A stretch of DNA of 64,000 bases from Streptomyces sp. NBC_01723. GTDB lineage: Bacteria > Actinomycetota > Actinomycetes > Streptomycetales > Streptomycetaceae. The DNA lies in assembly GCF_036246005.1 (NCBI RefSeq), contig NZ_CP109171.1, positions 4,018,001 to 4,082,000 on the forward strand, given 5' to 3'. The notes beneath the pieces were generated by a model. The model was given only the letters and a program-made list of their open reading frames with translations. It was not told where the DNA came from and did not search any database. The translations under genes were made by a program, and so were the position numbers. Below, one piece after another: positions 57,075 through 64,000 of this stretch. Position 1 is the stretch's first letter; each line of letters begins with the position of its first letter.

Positions 57075-57716
57075 ATGACTCGCGACGCATCCGCACACAA
57101 GAAGCCCCACCGGCGTACCGACGTCCTCAAGATCGGCCTGCCGGTGGCCGCCCTGATCATCGCCGCCCTCGGCTGCCAGGCGCTGGCGTCCCCGTCGCCG
57201 CCCATGTCCCCGGCCGCGTCATCGGGTGAGGCACGCCCCACGGAGCCCCCCGGCGTGATCGACGAGGAGGACGGTGTCGTCCCCGACGGCACGACCGTCT
57301 TCGACACGGACGTCCCGGCCGTGACCCGGCTCGAGCCCGCGCTCCTCGCGGCCCTGCGACGGGCGGCGACGGACGCCGAGGACGACGGCGTCCAGGCGTT
57401 CCGCGTCAACAGCGGCCGGCGCTCCGAGGACTACCAGAAACGGCTCCTCGACGAGGCCGTCGACCAGTACGGCTCCGAGGAGGAGGCCGCGAAGTGGGTG
57501 GCCACTCCGGAGACCTCCGCCCACGTGTCGGGAGACGCCGTCGACATCGAGGGCTCCGACGCGACCGCCTGGCTCTCCCGCAACGGCAGCGCGTACGGAC
57601 TCTGCCAGACCTACGCCAACGAGCCCTGGCACTACGAGCTGCGCCCCGAGGCCGCCGCGCACGGCTGCCCGGCCATGTACGACAACCCCGCGCAGGACCC
57701 GCGGACGCAGCGATGA
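57075..57716 (+). CDS. M15-family D,D-carboxypeptidase (VanY-like)
   Basis: 213 aa. A lipoprotein-like N-terminus (VLKIGLPVAALIIAALGCQ, with Cys near residue 36) precedes a spacer and the peptidase domain. Zinc and catalytic motifs are present: SAHVSGDAVDIEG (SxHxxGxAxD) near 155 and EPWHYEL near 188. These enzymes remove the terminal D-Ala of peptidoglycan stem peptides outside the membrane. The start ATG has CTGTGGGC upstream, so its ribosome site is weak or it is nearly leaderless. It is divergent from the two-component system and coupled (ATGA) to the next gene. Confidence 0.87.
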   Translation: MTRDASAHKKPHRRTDVLKIGLPVAALIIAALGCQALASPSPPMSPAASSGEARPTEPPGVIDEEDGVVPDGTTVFDTDVPAVTRLEPALLAALRRAATDAEDDGVQAFRVNSGRRSEDYQKRLLDEAVDQYGSEEEAAKWVATPETSAHVSGDAVDIEGSDATAWLSRNGSAYGLCQTYANEPWHYELRPEAAAHGCPAMYDNPAQDPRTQR

Positions 57717-58846
57717 CCGGCGCATCCGATGTGAAGACGAGCGACACGCACGGTGAGCGAGGGCGGCCCATGACGCAGGTGGACACGGCGGCGACCGGAC
57801 AGGGCGGACCCGGCCGCCCGGACACCGGCTCCGGAAGGCGCGCGCCCCTGCGACGGGTGGTCCGCGCCCTCTCCCGGCCGGGGCCCTGGCGACGCGGCCG
57901 GGTCCTCGCCGCCCTGGCGGTGCTGCTCGGCCTGCTCATGCCGCTGCACGCCCTGGTCACGGACCGGGCCGGGCTCGGCAGCCTCGTGGAGACCTTCCTG
58001 CCGTGGCTCGGCCTGGGCGTACCGGTTCTCCTGGTCGCGGCGCTGCTGCGGCGCTCCGCGACCGCGACCGTCGCGTTGCTGGTTCCGTGCGTGGCGTGGA
58101 CGAGCCTCTTCGGCGACATGGTCGCCGACAAGTCCCGCCCGGGCGACAGCGACCTCACCGTGGTCAGCCACAACGTCGGCGCCGCCAACCCCGACCCGGC
58201 CGGCACCGCCCGTGACCTGGCCGCCTCCGGCGCGGACCTGCTGGCCCTCGAAGAGCTGACCGAGCGGGACCGGGCCACCTACGAGAAGGAACTCGCGGAC
58301 GCCTACCCCCACCACACGGTGCAGGGCACGGTCGGACTGTGGAGCAGGCTGCCGCTGTCCGGCACCGCGCCGGTCGACACCAGGATCGACTACGGGCCGC
58401 TGGCGGAGACCAAGCCGGACGACGTCAAGCTCGCCTCCACCCGGGCCCTGCGCACCACGGTGACCACGGACCAGGGGCCGCTCGCGGTCTACGTCGCCCA
58501 CCTGGGGTCCGTGCGCCTCCTGCCCCGCACCGGCTTCTGGACGGGCAGCCGCGACCGCAACGCGCAGGCGCTCGCCGAGGCCGTCGCCGCCGAGGAGAAC
58601 GAGCGGATGGTGCTGCTCGGCGACCTGAACGGCACCGTGGACGACGGCGCCCTCGACGGCATCACCTCGCGGATGGACTCGGCCCAGGAGCAGGCCGGGG
58701 ACGGTTTCGGCTTCAGCTATCCGGCCGGCTTCCCGGTGGTACGCATCGACCAGATCCTGGTCAGGGGCGTAGGGACGGACCGCGCCTGGACACTGCCGGC
58801 CACGGGCAGCGACCACCTGCCGGTGGCCGCGGGGTTCAGCTGGTGA
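57713..58846 (+). CDS. Membrane-bound endonuclease/exonuclease/phosphatase (EEP) family protein
   Basis: 377 aa, overlapping the VanY-like stop by ATGA. After about 60 polar residues come two or three membrane helices (about 63-120). The EEP domain follows with VVSHNVGAAN, LALEELTERD, VAHLGSVR, GDLNGTVDDGALD, RIDQILVRG and GSDHLPVAAGF, the expected metal and catalytic motifs in order. The domain is probably extracytoplasmic and hydrolyses a phosphodiester or lipid phosphate; the substrate is unknown. ATG 57770 is an alternative start. Confidence 0.85.
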   Translation: MTGASDVKTSDTHGERGRPMTQVDTAATGQGGPGRPDTGSGRRAPLRRVVRALSRPGPWRRGRVLAALAVLLGLLMPLHALVTDRAGLGSLVETFLPWLGLGVPVLLVAALLRRSATATVALLVPCVAWTSLFGDMVADKSRPGDSDLTVVSHNVGAANPDPAGTARDLAASGADLLALEELTERDRATYEKELADAYPHHTVQGTVGLWSRLPLSGTAPVDTRIDYGPLAETKPDDVKLASTRALRTTVTTDQGPLAVYVAHLGSVRLLPRTGFWTGSRDRNAQALAEAVAAEENERMVLLGDLNGTVDDGALDGITSRMDSAQEQAGDGFGFSYPAGFPVVRIDQILVRGVGTDRAWTLPATGSDHLPVAAGFSW

Positions 58847-58889
58847 ACGCGGCAGTAAGGTGGCCAGCCCGGGACCCGGCACCCGGGCC

Positions 58890-58905
58890 ACCCCCTGAGG
58901 GGGGT
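58890..58905 (+). terminator. Terminator after the EEP gene
   Basis: ACCCCC and GGGGGT close around a 4-base loop, followed by TTTCG, 44 bases after the stop. A second GC-rich hairpin (around 58867-58888) precedes it. The rest of the gap to 59231 has no clear gene. Confidence 0.65.
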
Positions 58906-59231
58906 TTCGCCCGATATGCGCACAGGTGGCGCGGAGACGTTCCTCACCGACCGCACCCACGCACCTCGGCCGCCGGTGGACACGCGATCCGGACAATCAC
59001 CAACGACCGCACGGAAAGGCCCAGTTGACCACGCGAAACGACCGCGCGGCCCACGCGGCCCGACCGAAACGGGCCCACGGACGGCCGCCGCTCGGCACCC
59101 GGGAGGTGCTGTCTGCTCTTGATATCGTCACCCCACAGGGCACCACCACCACACCCCGGCGGGCCGGTGCCACGTGGCTCATCGCCGTCGGAGGCGTCCG
59201 GTCGCTACCGACGAGGTGGAAGGGGTAGAGC

Positions 59232-60008
59232 ATGCGGGCGAAGGTACGGGCCGCTCTCGACGCGCTGTATATGAAGCGCCTGGTCAAGGAGTTGGAGGGA
59301 CGCCCACGCCCCCAGCACATCGGCATCATGCTCGACGGCAACCGCCGCTGGGCCAAGATGTCGGGCATAGACGACCCGCGAGAGGGCTACCGGGCCGGCG
59401 GAGCGAAGGTGCTGGACTTCCTGCGCTGGTGCGACTCCGCGCAGATCGAACACGTCACCCTCTTCATGCTCTCCGACGACAACCTGCACCGGCCCGAGGA
59501 CCAGCTGAACCCGCTGATCGACATCATCGCCGAAGTCGTCGAGCGGCTCGCCGCCCCCGGCAACCCCTGGCGCGTGGAAGCGGTCGGCGCCCTGGACCTG
59601 CTGCCCGCCGAGTCCGCCGGCCGCCTCAAGACCGCCACCGCCGCCACCCAGGGCCGCAAGGGCGGCACCAAGGTCGACGTCGCCGTGGGCTACGGAGGCC
59701 GTCGCGAGATCGTCGACGCCGTGCGCTCGGCCCTCACCGAGCACAGCTCGCAGGGCGGGGACATCGACGAGTTCATCGAGACCTTCACCATGGAGCACAT
59801 CTCCAAGCACCTGTACTCCAAGACGCGGTCCGAGTCCGACCTCATCATCCGCACCTCCGGGGAGCAGCGCCTCTCCGGATTCCTGCTCTGGCAGTCCGCC
59901 TACGCCGAGGTCCACTTCTGCGAGACCTACTGGCCGGACTTCCGCGAGATCGACTTCCTGCGCGCCCTGCGCTCCTACTCACTGCGCGAACGCCGCTACG
60001 GCCGCTGA
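59232..60008 (+). CDS. uppS: cis-Prenyltransferase (isoprenyl transferase, UppS family)
   Basis: 258 aa. Substrate-binding Asp35 lies in IGIMLDGNRRWAKM (residues 30-43), followed by LFMLSDDNLHRP, AVGYGGRREIVDA, SESDLIIRTSGEQRLSGFL in two parts near 200-216 and FCETYWPDFREIDFL. It condenses isopentenyl diphosphate onto an allylic primer; members of this length include the short-chain Z-farnesyl synthase type (Rv1086-like) as well as undecaprenyl synthase, and I cannot tell which. The ATG has AAGGGG upstream. A parS and a strong terminator follow. Confidence 0.92.
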   Translation: MRAKVRAALDALYMKRLVKELEGRPRPQHIGIMLDGNRRWAKMSGIDDPREGYRAGGAKVLDFLRWCDSAQIEHVTLFMLSDDNLHRPEDQLNPLIDIIAEVVERLAAPGNPWRVEAVGALDLLPAESAGRLKTATAATQGRKGGTKVDVAVGYGGRREIVDAVRSALTEHSSQGGDIDEFIETFTMEHISKHLYSKTRSESDLIIRTSGEQRLSGFLLWQSAYAEVHFCETYWPDFREIDFLRALRSYSLRERRYGR

Positions 60009-60014
60009 GCCGCC

Positions 60015-60028
60015 GTTTCACGTGAAAC
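60015..60028. promoter_or_regulatory. parS: parS site 10
   Basis: Perfect GTTTCACGTGAAAC, 6 bases after the uppS stop and just before its terminator; the only site in this window to the right of oriC, about 27 kb away. Confidence 0.95.
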
Positions 60029-60032
60029 ATCA

Positions 60033-60070
60033 CCGTGGGGCGGAAGACCCGAAGGTCTTCCGCCCCACGG
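60033..60070. terminator. Bidirectional terminator between uppS and the DUF5324 gene
   Basis: CCGTGGGGCGGAAGACC and GGTCTTCCGCCCCACGG form a perfect 17-bp stem with the 4-base loop CGAA between convergent genes. Confidence 0.9.
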
Positions 60071-60091
60071 CGATACCGGTCCGGAGAAGGA

Positions 60092-60793
60092 TCAGCGGGG
60101 CTCGTCGCCCTCCGCCGCCTCCTCCTGCGCCTGCTTGGCCTGCACCTCGGGGTCGAGAATCGCCTCACCGGTGCCGTCCACCGACGTCAGCCGCCCGGAC
60201 TCGGGCACCTCCGTCGCCTCCGGCGGCTCCACCAGCCAGTCCGGGTTTGCCTGCTTGTCCCACCACTTCCAGGCCGCGAAGGCGCCGCCCGCGACGAGAC
60301 CCGCCACCGCCAGGACCCTGGCGATCCGGCCGGCCCTCGCACGCCGCTGGTGCTTGCGGGTCAGCTTCTCGATCTCCTTCGCCGTGACCTGACCCCGGAG
60401 CGCGGCCAACGCGGCGGCACCCCGCGCGGTCGCCTCGTCCCGCACGGGACCGGCCGCGGCCACCGCCTGCTCGATCTTCGGCCGTGAATAGTCGGCCGCC
60501 TGCCGAGCGGCCAGACGGGTGCGGATGGCCGCCTCCTGCGCGGCGGCGTCCACCTTCGGCGGCACATGCGTAAGGGCCTGCTCCAGCCGCGGCGCGACAT
60601 GCGCCCCGTACTGGTGGCGGGCCTGGTCTGCGGCCTGCGACACCTTGGGCGCCAGCCGTACGCGCGCCTCCTGTGCGTAGTGAGCGGCCCTGTCCTTGGC
60701 CGTGTCGGCGTAGGGCGCCACCACTTCCGCGGCGTGCAGCACGCTGTCCTTCGCCGAACCGGTCGCGGCGCGCACGCTGTCGATGCGGGTCAC
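60092..60793 (-). CDS. DUF5324 family protein
   Basis: 233 aa. GTG start with GAGGAGGAGG 6 bases upstream. Residues 1-150 are Ala/Arg/Gln-rich and strongly helical (DSVLHAAEVVAPYADTAKDR), probably a coiled coil. One membrane helix lies near 160-178 (IARVLAVAGLVAGGAFAAW) with WKWWDKQANPDWLVEP after it, then an acidic tail. The family occurs in Streptomyces and its function is unknown. Divergent from the cyclophilin gene. Confidence 0.83.
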   Translation of the reverse strand: MTRIDSVRAATGSAKDSVLHAAEVVAPYADTAKDRAAHYAQEARVRLAPKVSQAADQARHQYGAHVAPRLEQALTHVPPKVDAAAQEAAIRTRLAARQAADYSRPKIEQAVAAAGPVRDEATARGAAALAALRGQVTAKEIEKLTRKHQRRARAGRIARVLAVAGLVAGGAFAAWKWWDKQANPDWLVEPPEATEVPESGRLTSVDGTGEAILDPEVQAKQAQEEAAEGDEPR

Positions 60794-60848
60794 GGGTTCC
60801 TCCTCCTCGGTGGCGTACGGTAATTCGACTTTCCACCCTTTTACGGAT

Positions 60849-60876
60849 CATGCCTGTGGACGCAAAGCCAGGCATG
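60849..60876. repeat. Small inverted repeat in the divergent DUF5324/cyclophilin gap
   Basis: CATGCCTG and CAGGCATG are separated by 12 bases in the 319-base gap (60794-61112). It could be an operator or leader hairpin. I see no gene in this gap. Confidence 0.45.
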
Positions 60877-61112
60877 TGAGGGCGGCCATCCGGGTCACCG
60901 ACGATGCCCTCGGGCTCTCTGGGGCAAGTGGTGATGAAGTTGCGGACAAGAGCAGAACAAGCTCAACAACGGGTGAATACCGGGCAACGCGAGCCCGTAC
61001 CCGACAATGCCACGGATCGGCTCCCCGCGCTCGGACCCGGGCGTATCAACGCCGAACGCGCCCTCGCCCGTGGGAGTATCGGTGCGCACCACCAGACGAC
61101 GGAAGGCACCCC

Positions 61113-61646
61113 GTGGCCGAGCAGCTCTACGCCACTCTCAAGACCAGCCAAGGCGACATCGAGATCCGGCTGCTCCCGAACCACGCACCCAGGACGGTCA
61201 AGAACTTCGTCGAACTCGCCCGAGGCGAGCGGGAGTGGACCCACCCCGCCACCGGCGCGAAGACCACGGACAGGCTCTACGACGGCACCGTCTTCCACCG
61301 GGTCCTCAGCGGCTTCATGATCCAGGGCGGCGACCCGCTCGGCAACGGCACCGGCGACCCCGGCTACCAGTTCGCCGACGAGTTCCACCCCGACCTCGCC
61401 TTCGACAAGCCCTACCTGCTCGCCATGGCCAACGCCGGTCCCGGCACCAACGGCTCCCAGTTCTTCGTCACCGTCTCCCCGACGACCTGGCTGAACCGCA
61501 AGCACACCATCTTCGGCGAGGTCACCGACCCGGCCAGTCAGAAGGTCGTGGACACCATCGCCGCGGTGCAGACCAACCCGCGCACGCACCGCCCGGTCAA
61601 CGACGTCGTCATCGAGACCGTCGTCGTGGAAACCCGCCAGGGCTGA
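61113..61646 (+). CDS. ppiA: Cyclophilin-type peptidyl-prolyl cis-trans isomerase
   Basis: 177 aa. Active-site segments are FHRVLSGFMIQGGDPLGNGT (residues 63-82), AMANAGPGTNGSQFFVTVS and LNRKHTIFGEV. It is cytoplasmic (no signal peptide). The GTG at 61113 has GGAAGG 8 bases upstream. The same gene lies near tRNA-Ala in mycobacteria (Rv0009). The rhomboid gene starts 104 bases later. Confidence 0.95.
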   Translation: MAEQLYATLKTSQGDIEIRLLPNHAPRTVKNFVELARGEREWTHPATGAKTTDRLYDGTVFHRVLSGFMIQGGDPLGNGTGDPGYQFADEFHPDLAFDKPYLLAMANAGPGTNGSQFFVTVSPTTWLNRKHTIFGEVTDPASQKVVDTIAAVQTNPRTHRPVNDVVIETVVVETRQG

Positions 61647-61750
61647 CCTCCCCCCGCACTGGGCAGGAACCAAACGCTCCGCCCATCCGTAAAAAGGGGC
61701 GGGGCGGCGCACGCGCGCACACCGCCCGCAGGGACGACCGAGGGGAAGTC

Positions 61751-62638
61751 ATGGACCACGCGGCAGCAGGCCCGCCGGACGCCCAGAGCCTGCCCGGCTG
61801 CTATCGCCACCCGGACCGCGAGACCGGCATCCGCTGCACCCGCTGCGAACGCCCCATCTGCACGGACTGCATGATCAACGCGTCCGTCGGCTTCCACTGC
61901 CCCGACTGCGCCTCCGGCCGCACGGGCGGTGGCCCCGCGCCCGCCGCCTCCCGGCCCCGCACCCTGGCCGGGGGCACGGTCGCCGCCGACCCGCACCTGC
62001 TCACCAAGATCCTGATCGGGATCAACGCGGCGGTGTTCATCGCCGTACAGGCGCTCCCGTCGTCCTTCCTCAGCGACATGGTGCTCATCGGACGCTGGCC
62101 CCCCGCCCCCTTCGTCCCGACCGAGGGCGTCGCGGAGGGCGAGTGGTACCGCCTGGTGACCACGATGTTCACGCACGAGGAAATCTGGCACATCGGCTTC
62201 AACATGATCAGCCTCTGGTTCCTCGGCGGCCCGCTGGAAGCCGCGCTGGGCAGAGCCCGCTACCTCACGCTCTACCTCGTCTCCGGCCTGGCCGGCAGCG
62301 CCGTCACCTATCTGCTGGCCTCGCCCACCACGGCGACCCTCGGTGCCTCCGGCGCGGTCTTCGGCCTCTTCGGCGCCACCGCCGCGCTCGTCCGCCGCCT
62401 CAACGCGGACATGCGGCCGGTCGTCATCCTGCTGGCGATCAACCTCGTCTTCACGTTCACCTGGGCCAACATCGCCTGGCAGGCACACATCGGCGGTCTC
62501 GTCGCCGGCGGTGTGATCGGCTTCGCCATGCTCCACGCACCGCGCGAGCGGCGGACCCTCGTGCAGTACGGCGCCTGTGCGCTGGTCCTGCTGGTCGTCG
62601 TGGGGCTGACCCTGTTGAGGAGCGCACAGCTCACCTGA
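61751..62638 (+). CDS. Rhomboid-family intramembrane serine protease with N-terminal zinc-binding domain
   Basis: 295 aa. Residues 16-60 contain a B-box-like zinc motif: CYRHPDRETGIRCTRCERPI then CTDCMINASVGFHCPDC. After a Pro/Ala linker six membrane spans follow. Catalytic residues are Ser in LGASGAVFGLFG near 199 and His in WQAHIGGLVAGG near 250; the HIGFNMISLWFLG loop near 152 also fits. It cleaves membrane-spanning substrates. The ATG has GAGGGGAAG upstream. Confidence 0.9.
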   Translation: MDHAAAGPPDAQSLPGCYRHPDRETGIRCTRCERPICTDCMINASVGFHCPDCASGRTGGGPAPAASRPRTLAGGTVAADPHLLTKILIGINAAVFIAVQALPSSFLSDMVLIGRWPPAPFVPTEGVAEGEWYRLVTTMFTHEEIWHIGFNMISLWFLGGPLEAALGRARYLTLYLVSGLAGSAVTYLLASPTTATLGASGAVFGLFGATAALVRRLNADMRPVVILLAINLVFTFTWANIAWQAHIGGLVAGGVIGFAMLHAPRERRTLVQYGACALVLLVVVGLTLLRSAQLT

Positions 62639-62645
62639 GCATGCG

Positions 62646-62857
62646 TTTTCCACAGTGGGTGTCGGATCTTGTGCACAGTGTGCGGGAACAGGTGTGCCCC
62701 CTGTCACTGACCAGTGTTTCCGCAGGTCAGGCAGGGGGCGAACATGTTTTCGGATGCCGGTACTTCCGTCACACCGGCGTCAACACCCTAGAGGTTATCC
62801 ACAGATCGTCTTTCTTTTCCCCATGTGGATAACGCCTGTGGATAACTCCGTGGATAG
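62646..62857. promoter_or_regulatory. Cluster of DnaA boxes outside oriC
   Basis: Boxes: TTTTCCACA (62646-62654, plus), TTATCCACA (62795-62803, plus, perfect E. coli-type), TGTGGATAA (62824-62832 and 62837-62845, minus, both perfect) and CGTGGATAG (62849-62857, minus, one mismatch). They fill the 242-base gap between the rhomboid gene and crgA, about 30 kb from oriC. DnaA-box clusters near oriC that titrate DnaA are known in Streptomyces. Confidence 0.85.
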
Positions 62858-62880
62858 CCCTGGGCAGAGCTAATGCCGCG

Positions 62881-63135
62881 CTACTTCCACTGCGTGGAGA
62901 CGCCGAAGCCGGCGGCGATGAAGCCGAAGCCCACCACGATGTTCCAGTTGCCCAGGGAGTCGATCGGCAGTGAACCGTCGGTGACGTAGAAGACGACGAT
63001 CCAGGCGAGGCCGATGACGAACATGGCCAGCATGACGGGTGCCACCCAGCCGCGGCTGGTCAGCTTGATGCTGGTCGACTGCTTGGCGGGCGGCGGCGTG
63101 TAGTCGGCCTTCTTGCGGATACGTGACTTCGGCAC
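62881..63135 (-). CDS. crgA: Cell division protein CrgA
   Basis: 84 aa from the GTG at 63135 (AGGAG 8 bases upstream), the known Streptomyces length. [16 protein letters not shown] is the basic N-terminus; two membrane helices follow ([21 protein letters not shown] and [17 protein letters not shown], each shown in part). It inhibits or times FtsZ-ring formation in aerial hyphae and recruits wall enzymes. It lies in the standard place between the ppiA group and the DUF881 gene. Confidence 0.95.
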   Translation of the reverse strand: MPKSRIRKKADYTPPPAKQSTSIKLTSRGWVAPVMLAMFVIGLAWIVVFYVTDGSLPIDSLGNWNIVVGFGFIAAGFGVSTQWK

Positions 63136-63286
63136 GAGGGTCTCTCCTGTCGATGCGCTGCGTGGCCGCGCAGGGAACGGGGGGTCGGTCTCGGGAGCGG
63201 CGTTCGGGGGACAAGGGGACTCTGAGCGCTCCCCCGGGCGTCCGTTAGCGTAGTCCTTCCGTGGCGCCGAAGGAGATAAGGGTACG

Positions 63287-64000
63287 TTGAGCAATTCTGC
63301 CGACTCCCCCGGGACGGGATCCAGCCCTGCCCGCCGGCGCCGTTTCCGGCCCGTGCGCGTTCTCACGGCAGCCGTCTTCGCTCTCGCGGGACTCATTTTC
63401 TTCACCAGCTTCAACACCGCGAAGGGCACCAATATCCGGACGGACGCCTCTTTGCTCAAGTTGTCCGACCTCATCCACGAGCGCAGCCAGGAGAACGGGC
63501 AGCAGGAGGAGGCGAACGCCGGCCTGCGGCACGACATCGAGTCGCTCGCCGAGCGCGACGACGGACGGTCGAAGTCGGAGGACGACGAGCTCGCCGCGCT
63601 GGAGGAGGAGGCGGGCACGCAGAAGCTGACCGGCGAGGCGATCTCCGTCACACTCGACGACGCGCCGCCGGACGCCACCGCCAAGCTCCCGGGCTACCCC
63701 GAGCCGCAGCCCGACTACCTGGTGATCCACCAGCAGGACCTCCAGGCCGTGGTGAACGCGCTGTGGCAGGGCGGGGCCAAGGGGATCAAGGTCATGGACC
63801 AGCGGCTGATCTCCACCAGCGCGGTCCGCTGCGTGGGCAACACCCTGATCCTGCAGGGCCGCGTCTACTCACCGCCGTACAAGATCCAGGCGGTCGGTGA
63901 TCCGGAGCGGCTCAAGGAGACGCTGGCGGCGTCGCCGGCGATCCAGAACTACATGGTGTACGTCAACGTCTACGGACTCGGCTGGAAGGTCGAGGAGGAC
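63287..64000 (+). CDS. DUF881 family membrane protein, cut by the window end
   Basis: At least 238 residues are visible. The likely start is the TTG at 63287 with AAGGAG about 11 bases upstream; no ATG or GTG precedes the membrane helix in frame closer to this site. One N-terminal helix ([18 protein letters not shown]) is followed by a coiled-coil stretch (63480-63630) and the DUF881 domain with ITVTLDDAP-like [32 protein letters not shown] and [19 protein letters not shown]. Rv0012 is the mycobacterial equivalent. The function is unknown; the C-terminus lies beyond the window. Confidence 0.85.
   Translation, partial: MSNSADSPGTGSSPARRRRFRPVRVLTAAVFALAGLIFFTSFNTAKGTNIRTDASLLKLSDLIHERSQENGQQEEANAGLRHDIESLAERDDGRSKSEDDELAALEEEAGTQKLTGEAISVTLDDAPPDATAKLPGYPEPQPDYLVIHQQDLQAVVNALWQGGAKGIKVMDQRLISTSAVRCVGNTLILQGRVYSPPYKIQAVGDPERLKETLAASPAIQNYMVYVNVYGLGWKVEED

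Noticed and set aside
58916..59228. Short open frames between the EEP gene and uppS
   Set aside because: Arg/Pro/Thr-rich, no ribosome site that stands out and no protein-like features; treated as intergenic.
60895..61112. Small open frames in the DUF5324/cyclophilin gap
   Set aside because: Both strands are open only because of GC content; no start with a good ribosome site.

Overview
This window is the replication-origin region of a Streptomyces-type actinomycete chromosome. The evidence is very high GC content, many GTG starts, the gene order rpmH-dnaA-oriC-dnaN-gnd-recF-dciA-gyrB-gyrA, a DnaA with a very long domain II, ten perfect copies of the Streptomyces parS 14-mer, and Streptomyces-specific families (DUF5324, DLW-39, a WD40/NTPase giant). 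The layout also matches the Mycobacterium oriC neighbourhood (pcnA, Rv3909-like, murJ, sigM, rsmA, trxB, trxA, parB, parA, rsmG, jag, yidC, rnpA, rpmH / dnaA ... gyrA, DUF3566, tRNA-Ile, tRNA-Ala, ppiA, crgA, DUF881).

Left arm (1-30.1 kb). A small membrane protein, a FemX-like peptidoglycan bridge ligase and an alanine-racemase-like protein come first, followed by a GT87 membrane glycosyltransferase and a class A PBP on the opposite strand. A PadR regulator with a clear operator precedes inositol-phosphate synthase; an MFS transporter and a small membrane protein follow. The CCA-adding enzyme faces the wall/stress block DUF6049-murJ-pseudokinase-sigM-anti-sigma-trxB-trxA. The minus-strand block after it carries a GNAT enzyme, parB, parA, rsmG, jag, yidC, yidD, rnpA and rpmH.

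Origin (30.1-43.3 kb). dnaA has DnaA boxes in its promoter region. oriC (about 0.84 kb) holds at least 14 DnaA boxes and ends in a box-box-GGCCC-CTACTACTACT element that looks like a basal unwinding element with a DnaA-trio. dnaN, gnd, recF, dciA, gyrB, gyrA, a DUF3566 protein and tRNA-Ile(GAT) follow.

Accessory stretch (43.3-55.1 kb). Between tRNA-Ile and tRNA-Ala lie a 1358-residue NTPase/WD40 protein, a ferredoxin coupled to a FkbM-type methyltransferase, a GT2 glycosyltransferase, a 17-bp tandem repeat, small secreted or membrane proteins, and a Ser/Thr kinase with an upstream HTH gene.

Right arm (55.1-64 kb). A two-component system sits divergent from a VanY-like D,D-carboxypeptidase and an EEP-family hydrolase. 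Then come a cis-prenyltransferase, a DUF5324 protein, a cyclophilin, a rhomboid protease, a cluster of DnaA boxes, crgA and a DUF881 gene cut by the window end.

Together the genes couple replication initiation (DnaA, boxes, DciA, gyrase), segregation (ParAB and ten parS sites), and cell-wall synthesis and division (FemX, PBP, MurJ, UppS, CrgA). I had no database access; family names come from motif recognition and synteny.
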